In this document: positions 15,394-21,579 of the stretch, in pieces | How the letters are laid out: every line of letters begins with the position of its first letter | Position numbering within the stretch: the first letter of the stretch is position 1 | Assembly (NCBI GenBank): GCA_903934745.1 | Contig: CAIZOZ010000405.1 | Span: forward strand, 1-22,097 | Length of the DNA: 22,097 nt | Origin: an uncultured cyanobacterium | Lineage (GTDB): Bacteria; Cyanobacteriota; Cyanobacteriia; PCC-6307; Cyanobiaceae | Reading direction: 5' to 3' | Notes under the pieces: generated by a model | The model's database searches: none | What the model saw: only the letters and a program-made list of their open reading frames with translations | Told to the model about the DNA's origin: nothing | Translations under genes and position numbers: made by a program

Positions 15394-16164
15394 ATGGCGC
15401 AGGGTGCCCCCTTACCGAAGATTTTTCTCGCTGAATTATTCGGTACCTTCTGGCTTGTGCTCGGTGGTTGCGGCAGTGCCGTGCTGGCTGCCGTCTTCCC
15501 CTATGACAACCCCGCCGCCAACCCCCTGGGCCTCGGCTTTCTGGGCGTGGCGCTGGCCTTCGGTCTGACCCTGTTGACGATGGCCTATGCCATCGGCCAT
15601 ATCTCCGGTTGCCATATCAATCCGGCTGTGAGTTTCGGCCTCTGGGCCGGTGGCCGCTTCCCCGGTTCACGCCTGCTGCCCTACATCGTCGCCCAGGTGA
15701 TCGGTGCGGTGCTCGCCGGTGGCGTGATCAAGCTGATCGCCAGTGGCCGGCCCGGCTTTGAGCTGGTGGGCAGCAACCCCCTCGCCACCAATGGCTTCGG
15801 CGCCCATTCCCCCGGCGGCTACGGCCTGGGCGCGGCGCTGCTGATCGAGATCATCCTCACCTTCTTCTTCCTGCTGGTGATTCTCGGCGCCACCGACAAG
15901 CTGGCCCCCTCGGGCTTCGCCGGTGTGCCGATCGGCCTGTCACTGGTGCTGATCCACCTGATCAGCATCCCCGTCACCAACACCTCGGTGAACCCCGCCC
16001 GCAGCACCGGCGTGGCGCTCTGGGTGGGCGGTGAGGCCGTGGGTCAACTGTGGCTGTTCTGGCTGGCACCGATCATCGGAGCCCTGCTGGCTGGCTGGGT
16101 GTACCGCAACCTGCTCACTCACGAGGCGGCGGTGGAGGGCGTGATTCCGGCCGATCCGATCTGA
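15394..16164 (+). CDS. aqpZ: Aquaporin Z
   Basis: Six-helix water channel of the cytoplasmic membrane, 256 residues. Both half-helix NPA motifs are present: INPAVSFG (NPA at 76-78) and VNPARSTG (NPA at 200-202). The aromatic/arginine selectivity filter matches E. coli AqpZ at all four positions, F56, H188, T197 and R203, which predicts a strict water channel rather than a glycerol facilitator. Long stretches such as GTFWLV, GGCGSAVLAA, LWAGGRFPG and HLISIPVTNTSVNPARST are nearly the same as in AqpZ. ATG 15394 is chosen because the frame upstream (to 15316) is not hydrophobic or family-like. It is probably its own transcription unit: 131 nt from murE and followed by an intrinsic terminator. 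Confidence 0.96.
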   Translation: MAQGAPLPKIFLAELFGTFWLVLGGCGSAVLAAVFPYDNPAANPLGLGFLGVALAFGLTLLTMAYAIGHISGCHINPAVSFGLWAGGRFPGSRLLPYIVAQVIGAVLAGGVIKLIASGRPGFELVGSNPLATNGFGAHSPGGYGLGAALLIEIILTFFFLLVILGATDKLAPSGFAGVPIGLSLVLIHLISIPVTNTSVNPARSTGVALWVGGEAVGQLWLFWLAPIIGALLAGWVYRNLLTHEAAVEGVIPADPI

Positions 16165-16214
16165 GGCTTCTACTTCAAACTCCGGGAGCGATGGCCAGCA
16201 CGCTCCCAGCTCAT

Positions 16215-16235
16215 GGGCCCGCCAGGGCCCTTTTT
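16215..16235 (+). terminator. Intrinsic terminator of aqpZ
   Basis: GGGCCC (16215-16220), loop GCCA, GGGCCC (16225-16230) and then five T (16231-16235). A second hairpin (GGGAGCG 16184-16190 with CGCTCCC 16201-16207) precedes it. The T-run touches the stop codon of the convergent aminotransferase gene. Confidence 0.85.
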
Positions 16236-17435
16236 CATGCAGGAAGCAGACCCGACTGCAGGGCAGCCAGCAGCTGGTCCACTTCCGCTGCCGTGGTGGT
16301 GAGGTGGGTGCAGGCCCGCAAGCAGATCGGATCGGCAAGGCTGCGCAGCCAGATCGATTCGGCGCCAAGGCGCTGCACCCATTCAGCCGCCGTAGTAGCC
16401 GCCATCGGCCCCTGAGCTCCAGCCCCCAGCACAAAACTCACCAGGCCGGCCGGCGGTGGTTGCTCCAGCAAGGTCTGTACCCCCTCGATCAGCTGCAGGC
16501 CCTGCCAGAGCTGCTGGCTGCGTTCACGAATGCGCTCGAGACGGGCCTGGGCATCGCCTTCGGCCTCCAGCAATTGCAGGGAGCTGTCCAGACCGGCGAA
16601 CAAGGGCAGACAAGAGGTGGCCACCTCGAAGCGGCGGGCATCGTGATGGAAGGCGCTGCCGGCGGCCGTTTCGTTGCTGAGGCTGCGCCAACCGATCAGG
16701 GGTGGGGCGGCTTTCGGCCAGCAGGCGCTCCGAAAGCGCGAACGCCCCCAGGCCCTCAGGGCCGCAACACCACTTGTGGCCGGTGCAGGCGTAAATATCG
16801 GCGGCGGCAGCGGCCTCAGCCACCGGAATCGCCCCCAGGGACTGGGCCGCATCGACCAGCAGCCAGGGCTGGCGGGGATGGGCCTGGAGCCGCTCGGCCA
16901 CGGCGGCGATCGGCATCAACTGGCCGGTGTTCCAGAGCAGGTGCGAGAGCACCACCAGGCGGGTACGGGGCGTGAGGGCCGCTTCCAGGGCCGCCAGGGT
17001 GCCCGTGGCGGCCGCTTCGGCCGTGCCACGCAGCTGCAGCACCGGCAGCACGGCCAGCTCCAGTTGTTCACGCCGGGCCAGTTCGCGGCAACCCGCCACC
17101 ACGCCAGGGTGTTCGGCATCGCTGATCAACAGCTGATCGCCCGCCTGCCAGGGCAGGCCCCAGAGGGGCAACAGGCAACCCGCGGTGACGTTCTCACTGA
17201 AGGCCACCCGCCCTGGAGGCACCCCGAACCAGCCGGCCAGGCGCTGGCGCAGGTGGTCGGTGGTGCGGGCCACAAAGGGCCACACCTCGCTGGTGAACGG
17301 CCCCAGCTCCTGGATCGTGGTCCAGGCGGCCTGGATGGCCGCCAGTGAAGCGTTCGGTAAGGGTCCCTGGCCGCCGTAGTTGAAGTAGGTCTTGTTGGCG
17401 AGGGCCGGCATCTGCCGGCGTAAGTCGGTGCTCAT
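16235..17435 (-). pseudogene. Class V aminotransferase with +1 frameshift
   Basis: A PLP-dependent class V aminotransferase related to cysteine desulfurases and isopenicillin-N-epimerase-like proteins, split over two frames. From ATG 17435 the first part has NYGGQGPLP, SENVTAG, DAEHPG (H109), LSHLLWNTG, LVDAAQSLGA (D195) and the PLP lysine K221 in TGHKWCCGPEGLGAF. It then reads SERLLAESRPT and loses family character. The other frame takes up exactly there with LIGWRSLSNETAAGSAFHHDARRFE and continues to the stop at 16235-16237. The break is in the run GGGGTGGGG (about 16699-16707, plus strand). The total length is 1201 nt, so removing one base gives an intact 399-residue protein, the normal size. 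It may be a recent mutation, a homopolymer base-call error or, less likely, programmed frameshifting. All catalytic residues remain. Confidence 0.85.
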
Positions 17436-17594
17436 GCCTGGGTCTGCCGTTGCCGCAGCAGGGTGTAGCACGAGAAGCAAGAGAGCCCCACCGGCCCAGC
17501 TTCGCTGCAGTCAGGCTCAGGCAGCCGTCGGGCCCGCCTCAGACTTCAAGCAGCTGATCGGTGCGTGGTTCAGAGCTCTTGCTCCCCATAGGGA

Positions 17595-17777
17595 TCAGAT
17601 CACCTGACCCACCAGCACCGCCGCCATGGCGGAAAACAGGGTGATCGAGAGGGCGGTGAGGGGGTTCTGGCCCTGGGCCACGGCGATGCTGGTGACCACA
17701 CCGGCACCAAGCGCCGCTACGGCCAATTGGGTAAGAAGTTCGCCGCGGGGACTGGGAGAAGGGGTCACGGCGTGCAC
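17595..17777 (-). CDS. Small two-helix membrane protein, start unclear
   Basis: A protein of about 60 residues with two hydrophobic segments, LLTQLAVAALGAGVVTSIAVAQG and ALSITLFSAMAAVLVGQVI, joined by a short NPLT turn. This suggests a small integral membrane protein; I do not recognise the family. The start is a problem. In-frame candidates are GTG 17777 or TTG 17780/17783, none with a well-spaced ribosome site. A strong site, GGGAGGAG (17810-17803), stands ahead of ATG 17796, which is in another frame whose product is Arg-rich and unlikely. Either a start codon far from its ribosome site is used, or one base is gained or lost near 17778-17796. It is transcribed in the same direction as katG, after the katG terminator. 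Confidence 0.55.
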   Translation of the reverse strand: MHAVTPSPSPRGELLTQLAVAALGAGVVTSIAVAQGQNPLTALSITLFSAMAAVLVGQVI

Positions 17778-17802
17778 CAACAACTGCGGTGACCATAGGG
17801 AT

Positions 17803-17810
17803 CTCCTCCC
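17803..17810 (-). promoter_or_regulatory. Strong Shine-Dalgarno site before ATG 17796
   Basis: On the minus strand GGGAGGAG is followed after about six bases by an ATG at 17796, an ideal layout and much better than at most genes in the window. That ATG is out of frame with the small membrane protein it should serve. Confidence 0.55.
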
Positions 17811-17817
17811 GGAACAA

Positions 17818-18062
17818 CTCCGTTAAAAAGACATGTCGTTACCTGGGGTTTTGGAACTTCAAGAGCGTTTACAAGCTATGAACTGAACCGAAGAATGCCT
17901 GAATTGCTTCAGCTTTGTGCCCCGGTCTGGCCTGAAATTGCGGTCCCGAGCCGGGACTGGGTGGCATCCAGTCCCTGAGTGAGGTGATTCCAGGCCAAGA
18001 CAGCACCGCTGTGCTACAGCCTCCCAGGCGATTCAACGTCCCACAGCCATCAGCTCCAGCCT
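17818..18062. other. Gap between katG terminator and small membrane gene
   Basis: This stretch of about 245 nt holds no convincing gene. It contains two competing hairpins at 17943-17975 (annotated separately) and is likely the promoter and 5' leader region of the small membrane protein. An open frame of 27 codons at 17895 (plus strand) crosses the hairpins and is not called. Confidence 0.5.
17943..17975. promoter_or_regulatory. Two mutually exclusive hairpins
   Basis: GTCCCG (17943-17948) can pair with CGGGAC (17952-17957) over a 3-nt loop. GGGACTGG (17953-17960) can instead pair with CCAGTCCC (17968-17975) over GTGGCAT. The shared segment 17953-17957 means only one can form at a time, an arrangement seen in attenuators. 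No T-run follows on either strand. Confidence 0.4.
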
Positions 18063-18091
18063 AAAAAGATGCCGCGGCAGGGGCCCGCAGC
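18063..18091 (-). terminator. Intrinsic terminator of katG
   Basis: On the minus strand GCTGCGG pairs with CCGCGGC (7 bp, one G-T pair) over a 7-nt loop, followed by ATCTTTTT. It lies about 24 nt past the katG stop. Confidence 0.82.
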
Positions 18092-18114
18092 AAGGCCACT
18101 CCTACGTTCAGCAA

Positions 18115-20319
18115 TTAGTGCGACTTGAGCAGATCAAAGCGATCCAGATTCATCACCTTGGTCCAGGCGGCGATGAAATCATGCACAAACCGCTCGCCAC
18201 CGTCGCTCTGGGCATAGATCTCGGCGACGGCCCGGAGCTGGGAGTTGGAGCCGAACACCAGATCAACCCGCGTGCCGGTCCAGCGCAGAGCACCACTGAG
18301 CCGATCCCGGCCCTCAAAGGTGTCACCAGCCTCGGAGGTGGGTGTCCAGACGGTGTCGATCGCCAGCAGGTTCACGAAGAAGTCATTGGTGAGTTGACCC
18401 AGCCGGTGCGTGAACACGCCGTGGGATTGGCCCTCTGGATGGGCGCCCAGGACCCGCAGGCCACCCACCAGAACCGTCATCTCTGGAGCACTGAGTTGCA
18501 GCAGTTGGGCCCGATCCACGAGCAGGTGCTCAGCAGGCACGCTCATCGCCGCCTGCTGATAGTTGCGGAAACCATCGGAGCGGGGCTCCAGCACCGCAAA
18601 GGATTCCGCATCGGTCTGCTCCTGACTGGCATCGGCGCGGCCCGGTTGGAAGGGCACCGTGACCCGATGCCCTGCGGCTTCAGCCGCGGTTTCGACGGCG
18701 CTGCATCCGGCCAGCACAATCAGATCGGCCATCGACACCTGGCAACCGTCGGCCTGGCTGTCGTTGAACGCCGCCTGGATGTCCGACAAAACGGCCAGCA
18801 CTCGCGCCAGCTGGGGCGGTTGATTCACCGCCCAGCTGTTCTGAGGGTTGAGGCGAATCCGAGCGCCATTCGCGCCGCCACGCTTATCAGAACCACGGAA
18901 GCTGGAGGCCGAAGCCCAGGCTGTGCTCACCATCTCGGAGACGGTCAACCCTGAGCGACGCACGCGGGCTTTGAGATTGGCCACCGCGGTGGCATCGAGC
19001 AGCGGGCCATGGGCCGCAGGGATTGGATCCTGCCAGATCAGATCCTCTGCCGGCACTTCCGGACCGAGATAGAGGCCCTTGGGGCCAAGATCGCGATGGG
19101 TGAGTTTGAACCAGGCCCGGGCGAAGGTATCGGCAAACGCCGCTGGATTCTGGTGGAAGTGGCGGGAGATGGGCTCGTAGATCGGATCGAAGCGCAACGA
19201 AAGATCCGCTGTAGTCATCATCGGCGGATGCTTCTTATCGGGGTCGTGGGCATCGGGGATGAGGTGCTCCTCCCGTACATCGCGGGCACACCATTGCCAA
19301 GCCCCAGCCGGGCTCTTGACCAGATCCCACTCGTAGCCGAACAGCATCTCGAAATAGCCCCCATCCCAGCGGGTGGGATGGGGCTTCCAGGCTCCTTCGA
19401 TGCCACTGGTCATGGTGTCGGCGCCCTTGCCACTGCCGTAGGTGTTGCGCCAACCCAGGCCCTGCTGCTCCAGCGGCGCCCCCTCCGGAGCCGGACCCAA
19501 CAACTCCTCAGGACAAGCGCCATGGGCTTTTCCGAAGGTGTGGCCGCCGGCCACCAAGGCCACAGTTTCTTCATCATTCATGGCCATGCGGGCGAAGGTG
19601 TCGCGCACATCACGGCCAGAGGCCAGCGGATCGGGCACACCGTTAGGGCCTTCCGGATTCACATAGATCAAGCCCATCTGCACCGCAGCCAGGGGGGCCT
19701 CCAGTTCTCGATCACCGCTGTAGCGCTCATCCCCCAGCCAGCTGGTTTCCCGGCCCCAGTAGATGTCCTCCTCTGGCTGCCAGATGTCAACGCGGCCGGC
19801 GGCGAATCCGAAGGTGGGAAAGCCCATCGATTCCAGCGCACAATTGCCGGTCAGGATGATTAAATCGGCCCAGGAGATTGAATTTCCATACTTCTGTTTG
19901 ATCGGCCAGAGCAGGCGGCGGGCCTTGTCGAGGTTGCCATTGTCGGGCCAGCTGTTGAGCGGGGCAAAGCGCTGGTTGCCGGTGCCACCGCCGCCGCGCC
20001 CATCGCCCGTGCGGTAGGTGCCGGCGCTGTGCCAGGCCATGCGAATGAACAGACCGCCGTAGTGGCCCCAGTCCGCCGGCCACCAATCCTGGGAGTCGGT
20101 CATCAGCGCCTGCAAATCACGCTTGAGAGCTGCGTAATCAAGCTGTTGAAAGGCTTCGGCGTAATTGAAATCAGCCCCGAGCGGGTTGGCGCCAGGGCTG
20201 TGCTGGTGAAGGATCGCCAGGTTGAGCTGATGAGGCCACCAGTCGCGCGGTGCCGGCCCCCGACCCGACATTGTGCCATCACCGTGGCCCATAAAAGGGC
20301 ACTTGCCGTGTTCTGTCAT
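18115..20319 (-). CDS. katG: Catalase-peroxidase
   Basis: Bifunctional haem enzyme that disproportionates hydrogen peroxide and also acts as a peroxidase. It has 734 residues, the standard two-domain KatG length. From ATG 20319, the distal haem side is FIRMAWHSAGTYR with R93, W96 and H97. The covalent Trp-Tyr-Met adduct needed for catalase activity is complete: W96, Y219 (GLIYVNPEGPNG) and M245 (TFARMAMND). The proximal haem ligand is H260 in VAGGHTFGKAHG. The C-terminal half repeats the fold without haem (SASSFRGSDKRGGANGARIRL). TTG 20322 is also in frame, but ATG 20319 has AGGAAAG upstream and begins the usual MTEHGKCPF. It is likely cytoplasmic and has its own terminator. The MerR regulator upstream on the same strand is about 366 nt away; no control of katG by it is shown. 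Confidence 0.97.
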   Translation of the reverse strand: MTEHGKCPFMGHGDGTMSGRGPAPRDWWPHQLNLAILHQHSPGANPLGADFNYAEAFQQLDYAALKRDLQALMTDSQDWWPADWGHYGGLFIRMAWHSAGTYRTGDGRGGGGTGNQRFAPLNSWPDNGNLDKARRLLWPIKQKYGNSISWADLIILTGNCALESMGFPTFGFAAGRVDIWQPEEDIYWGRETSWLGDERYSGDRELEAPLAAVQMGLIYVNPEGPNGVPDPLASGRDVRDTFARMAMNDEETVALVAGGHTFGKAHGACPEELLGPAPEGAPLEQQGLGWRNTYGSGKGADTMTSGIEGAWKPHPTRWDGGYFEMLFGYEWDLVKSPAGAWQWCARDVREEHLIPDAHDPDKKHPPMMTTADLSLRFDPIYEPISRHFHQNPAAFADTFARAWFKLTHRDLGPKGLYLGPEVPAEDLIWQDPIPAAHGPLLDATAVANLKARVRRSGLTVSEMVSTAWASASSFRGSDKRGGANGARIRLNPQNSWAVNQPPQLARVLAVLSDIQAAFNDSQADGCQVSMADLIVLAGCSAVETAAEAAGHRVTVPFQPGRADASQEQTDAESFAVLEPRSDGFRNYQQAAMSVPAEHLLVDRAQLLQLSAPEMTVLVGGLRVLGAHPEGQSHGVFTHRLGQLTNDFFVNLLAIDTVWTPTSEAGDTFEGRDRLSGALRWTGTRVDLVFGSNSQLRAVAEIYAQSDGGERFVHDFIAAWTKVMNLDRFDLLKSH

Positions 20320-20685
20320 CAAGCTTTCCTAGGATGCCAATCGCTTCATTGTCTAGCAAGCCTCAGCCCGAAATGTGACACTTCAAACAAATCTGAGCAG
20401 ATCATTGCGGCTGGGGTCAGGGAGGCGAAGCCTTGCTGCCACTAGCGGCCAACTGCTAGGCCGATTTAATCTTTAATATCGCCAGAAATTTTTCTCTAGA
20501 CTCGCTATATTTAGGCTCATTCTCTCCCTCGTCAGCCAGGATCATGGCAGCCACAACTTGGTCCTTGGCAGGTGTGCTGTTGGTATTCTAGATAGGAGTG
20601 GAAAGCGTTCAGCCCCGCTGCTCCAGTGCTGCTGTCCATGGTTGTCGCCCCGGCTTCAGTGCTGGATCTGGGCGGAGTTCACGGC
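20320..20685. other. AT-richer gap between katG and merR
   Basis: A 366-nt stretch, clearly richer in A/T around 20460-20540 than the flanking genes, and presumably including the katG promoter (minus strand). I cannot fix -35/-10 boxes with confidence. It holds a possible 32-codon ORF (20456-20554, listed separately) and overlapping small inverted repeats near 20442-20463 (CTAGC/GCTAG and CGGCC/GGCCG). Confidence 0.5.
20456..20554 (-). CDS. Possible 32-aa AT-rich small ORF upstream of katG
   Basis: GTG 20554 is preceded by AAGGA with a 7-nt spacer, and ATG 20545 follows three codons later. The frame encodes 32 residues ending REKFLAILKIKSA, with an acidic first half (ADEGENEP) and a basic, helix-prone end. 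Codons such as AGA, AAA, TTA and ATA are unlike the GC-rich neighbours. It may be a real small protein, or the tail of a decayed foreign gene, since the frame stays open 11 more codons upstream without a usable start. No homologue is recognised. Confidence 0.3.
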   Translation of the reverse strand: MAAMILADEGENEPKYSESREKFLAILKIKSA

Positions 20686-21207
20686 TCAAGTTGGATCGGC
20701 TCTGGATTCAACAAGGCCTGGCTGGACTGTGGCTGGCGATCTGTGCGGTCCTGCCGCTGGCGCGGCTGTTTCGTGCCCTGCTGGCTGCGGGGTTGTGTGC
20801 TTCTGGCCGCCACAGTCTTCCCAGTTGTGCAGCAGTCCGGTCAGCTCAGTGCGCAACTCCTGCAACGAGGCGAGCTTGGCCTGGATTTCGCCCACTTTGA
20901 CAGCGATCGTGGCCTTGAGATCAGCGCAGGTGCACACACCAGAACGCCGCGCTTCGAGGATGCGTCGCCCGTCGGCCAGGGGGATCTCCATCGCCTTGAG
21001 GGTGCGGATCAGCGCAAGCTCGGCGTAAACCTCCTCGCCAAACAGGCGATAGCGGCCTTGCGAACGACCGATCGGCACGATCAGACCTTCATCGCTATAG
21101 AAGCGAATGGTTTTGACCGGCAGACCGGAGCGCTCGGCGACCTCGCCGATTTTCTGGCCGGCCTCAAGGCCGGAGCGCGGGGCGCTGACAACCACTTGAC
21201 TCTCCAT
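20686..21207 (-). CDS. MerR-family metal-type transcription regulator
   Basis: A 173-residue one-component regulator. The N-terminal winged helix-turn-helix reads KIGEVAERSGLPVKTIRFYSDEGLI (19-43), followed by GRYRLFGEE and the second helical part. A dimerisation coiled coil runs from about 97 to 125 (IAVKVGEIQAKLASLQELRTEL). Cysteines C92 and C94 (GVCTCADL), just before the coiled coil, and C132 (WEDCGG), just after it, match the metal-binding layout of the ZntR/CadR/heavy-metal-responsive group, so Zn, Cd, Pb, Cu or similar thiophilic metals are candidates. The C-terminus differs from relatives I recall: instead of a short ending with another Cys-Pro, there is a Pro/Ala/His-rich tail of about 40 residues. 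Inverted repeats cover its start codon, suggesting autoregulation. It is divergent from the DUF305 gene. Confidence 0.9.
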   Translation of the reverse strand: MESQVVVSAPRSGLEAGQKIGEVAERSGLPVKTIRFYSDEGLIVPIGRSQGRYRLFGEEVYAELALIRTLKAMEIPLADGRRILEARRSGVCTCADLKATIAVKVGEIQAKLASLQELRTELTGLLHNWEDCGGQKHTTPQPAGHETAAPAAGPHRSPATVQPGLVESRADPT

Positions 21208-21232
21208 CCAGGGGAGACCTCACTCTAGGTCT
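21201..21232. promoter_or_regulatory. Overlapping inverted repeats at merR start
   Basis: TCTCC (21201-21205) and GGAGA (21213-21217) form one inverted repeat. AGACCT (21215-21220) and AGGTCT (21227-21232) form a second one with a 6-bp spacer, 18 bp in total, a size usual for MerR-family operators. TTGACT at 21196 precedes them on the plus strand. The merR ATG (21207-21205) lies inside the first repeat. This is a candidate autoregulatory site, inferred from symmetry and position. Confidence 0.5.
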
Positions 21233-21579
21233 AGTGCTCTGGCCTGCTTGGTTCTGATGGATCGAAAATATCTTTTCACTTCAGTGAGTGATCCCCAGCA
21301 GCTTGATCTCCGCTAGATTAATTTCTGCCAGATCGAATTTCTGCCAGATCGAATCCCGGCAGATTATGGCTTCACGCCACAATCCATGAAGTCAAATTGT
21401 GATCCGATCCTCAGGCGAAGCAAGGACGGTGTGAGGCCTGGTCATGGTGTGTGTGTCGCGCCCGCTCCGTTGGTGATTGGCCGTCAGCTCGGTTCCAGCG
21501 GCAGGGTCGGCAGTCCGCCCTGTGCCGGACCAGCAGCCTTGATCAGGCTGGAGTTGCAAGGACGGAATGAGGTGTGTTC
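21233..21579. other. Divergent control region merR / DUF305
   Basis: About 350 nt without a supported gene. The left half (21260-21380) is AT-richer. It holds a small inverted repeat TCACT-TC-AGTGA (21276-21287) and the 16-bp tandem repeat (separate entry). The right half is GC-rich, and its open frames overlap the DUF305 start out of frame without family character. Promoters for both genes are expected here, but no -35/-10 pair is convincing. Confidence 0.5.
21320..21351. repeat. Perfect 16-bp tandem repeat, iteron-like
   Basis: AATTTCTGCCAGATCG occurs twice head to tail (21320-21335 and 21336-21351). A degenerate copy follows (AATCCCGGCAGATTA, from 21352) and another precedes (GATCTCCGCTAGATTA, to 21320). 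The spacing of 16 bp is close to one and a half helical turns. The repeats lie about 230 nt upstream of the DUF305 ATG. Regulator binding is inferred only. Confidence 0.6.

Noticed and set aside
16184..16207. GGGAGCG ... CGCTCCC after aqpZ, the same 7-bp stem as the acceptor of tRNA-Leu(CAA), as a tRNA remnant
   Set aside because: Only 10 nt lie between the arms and nothing else of the tRNA is present. A 7-bp match can arise by chance, so it is simply a hairpin ahead of the terminator.
20598..20900. Plus-strand frame with a hydrophobic stretch opposite the merR tail
   Set aside because: It is antisense to Ala/Gln-rich codons, which commonly give Leu/Gly/Ala-rich shadows. It has no ribosome site, and the merR frame on the other strand has clear domain support.
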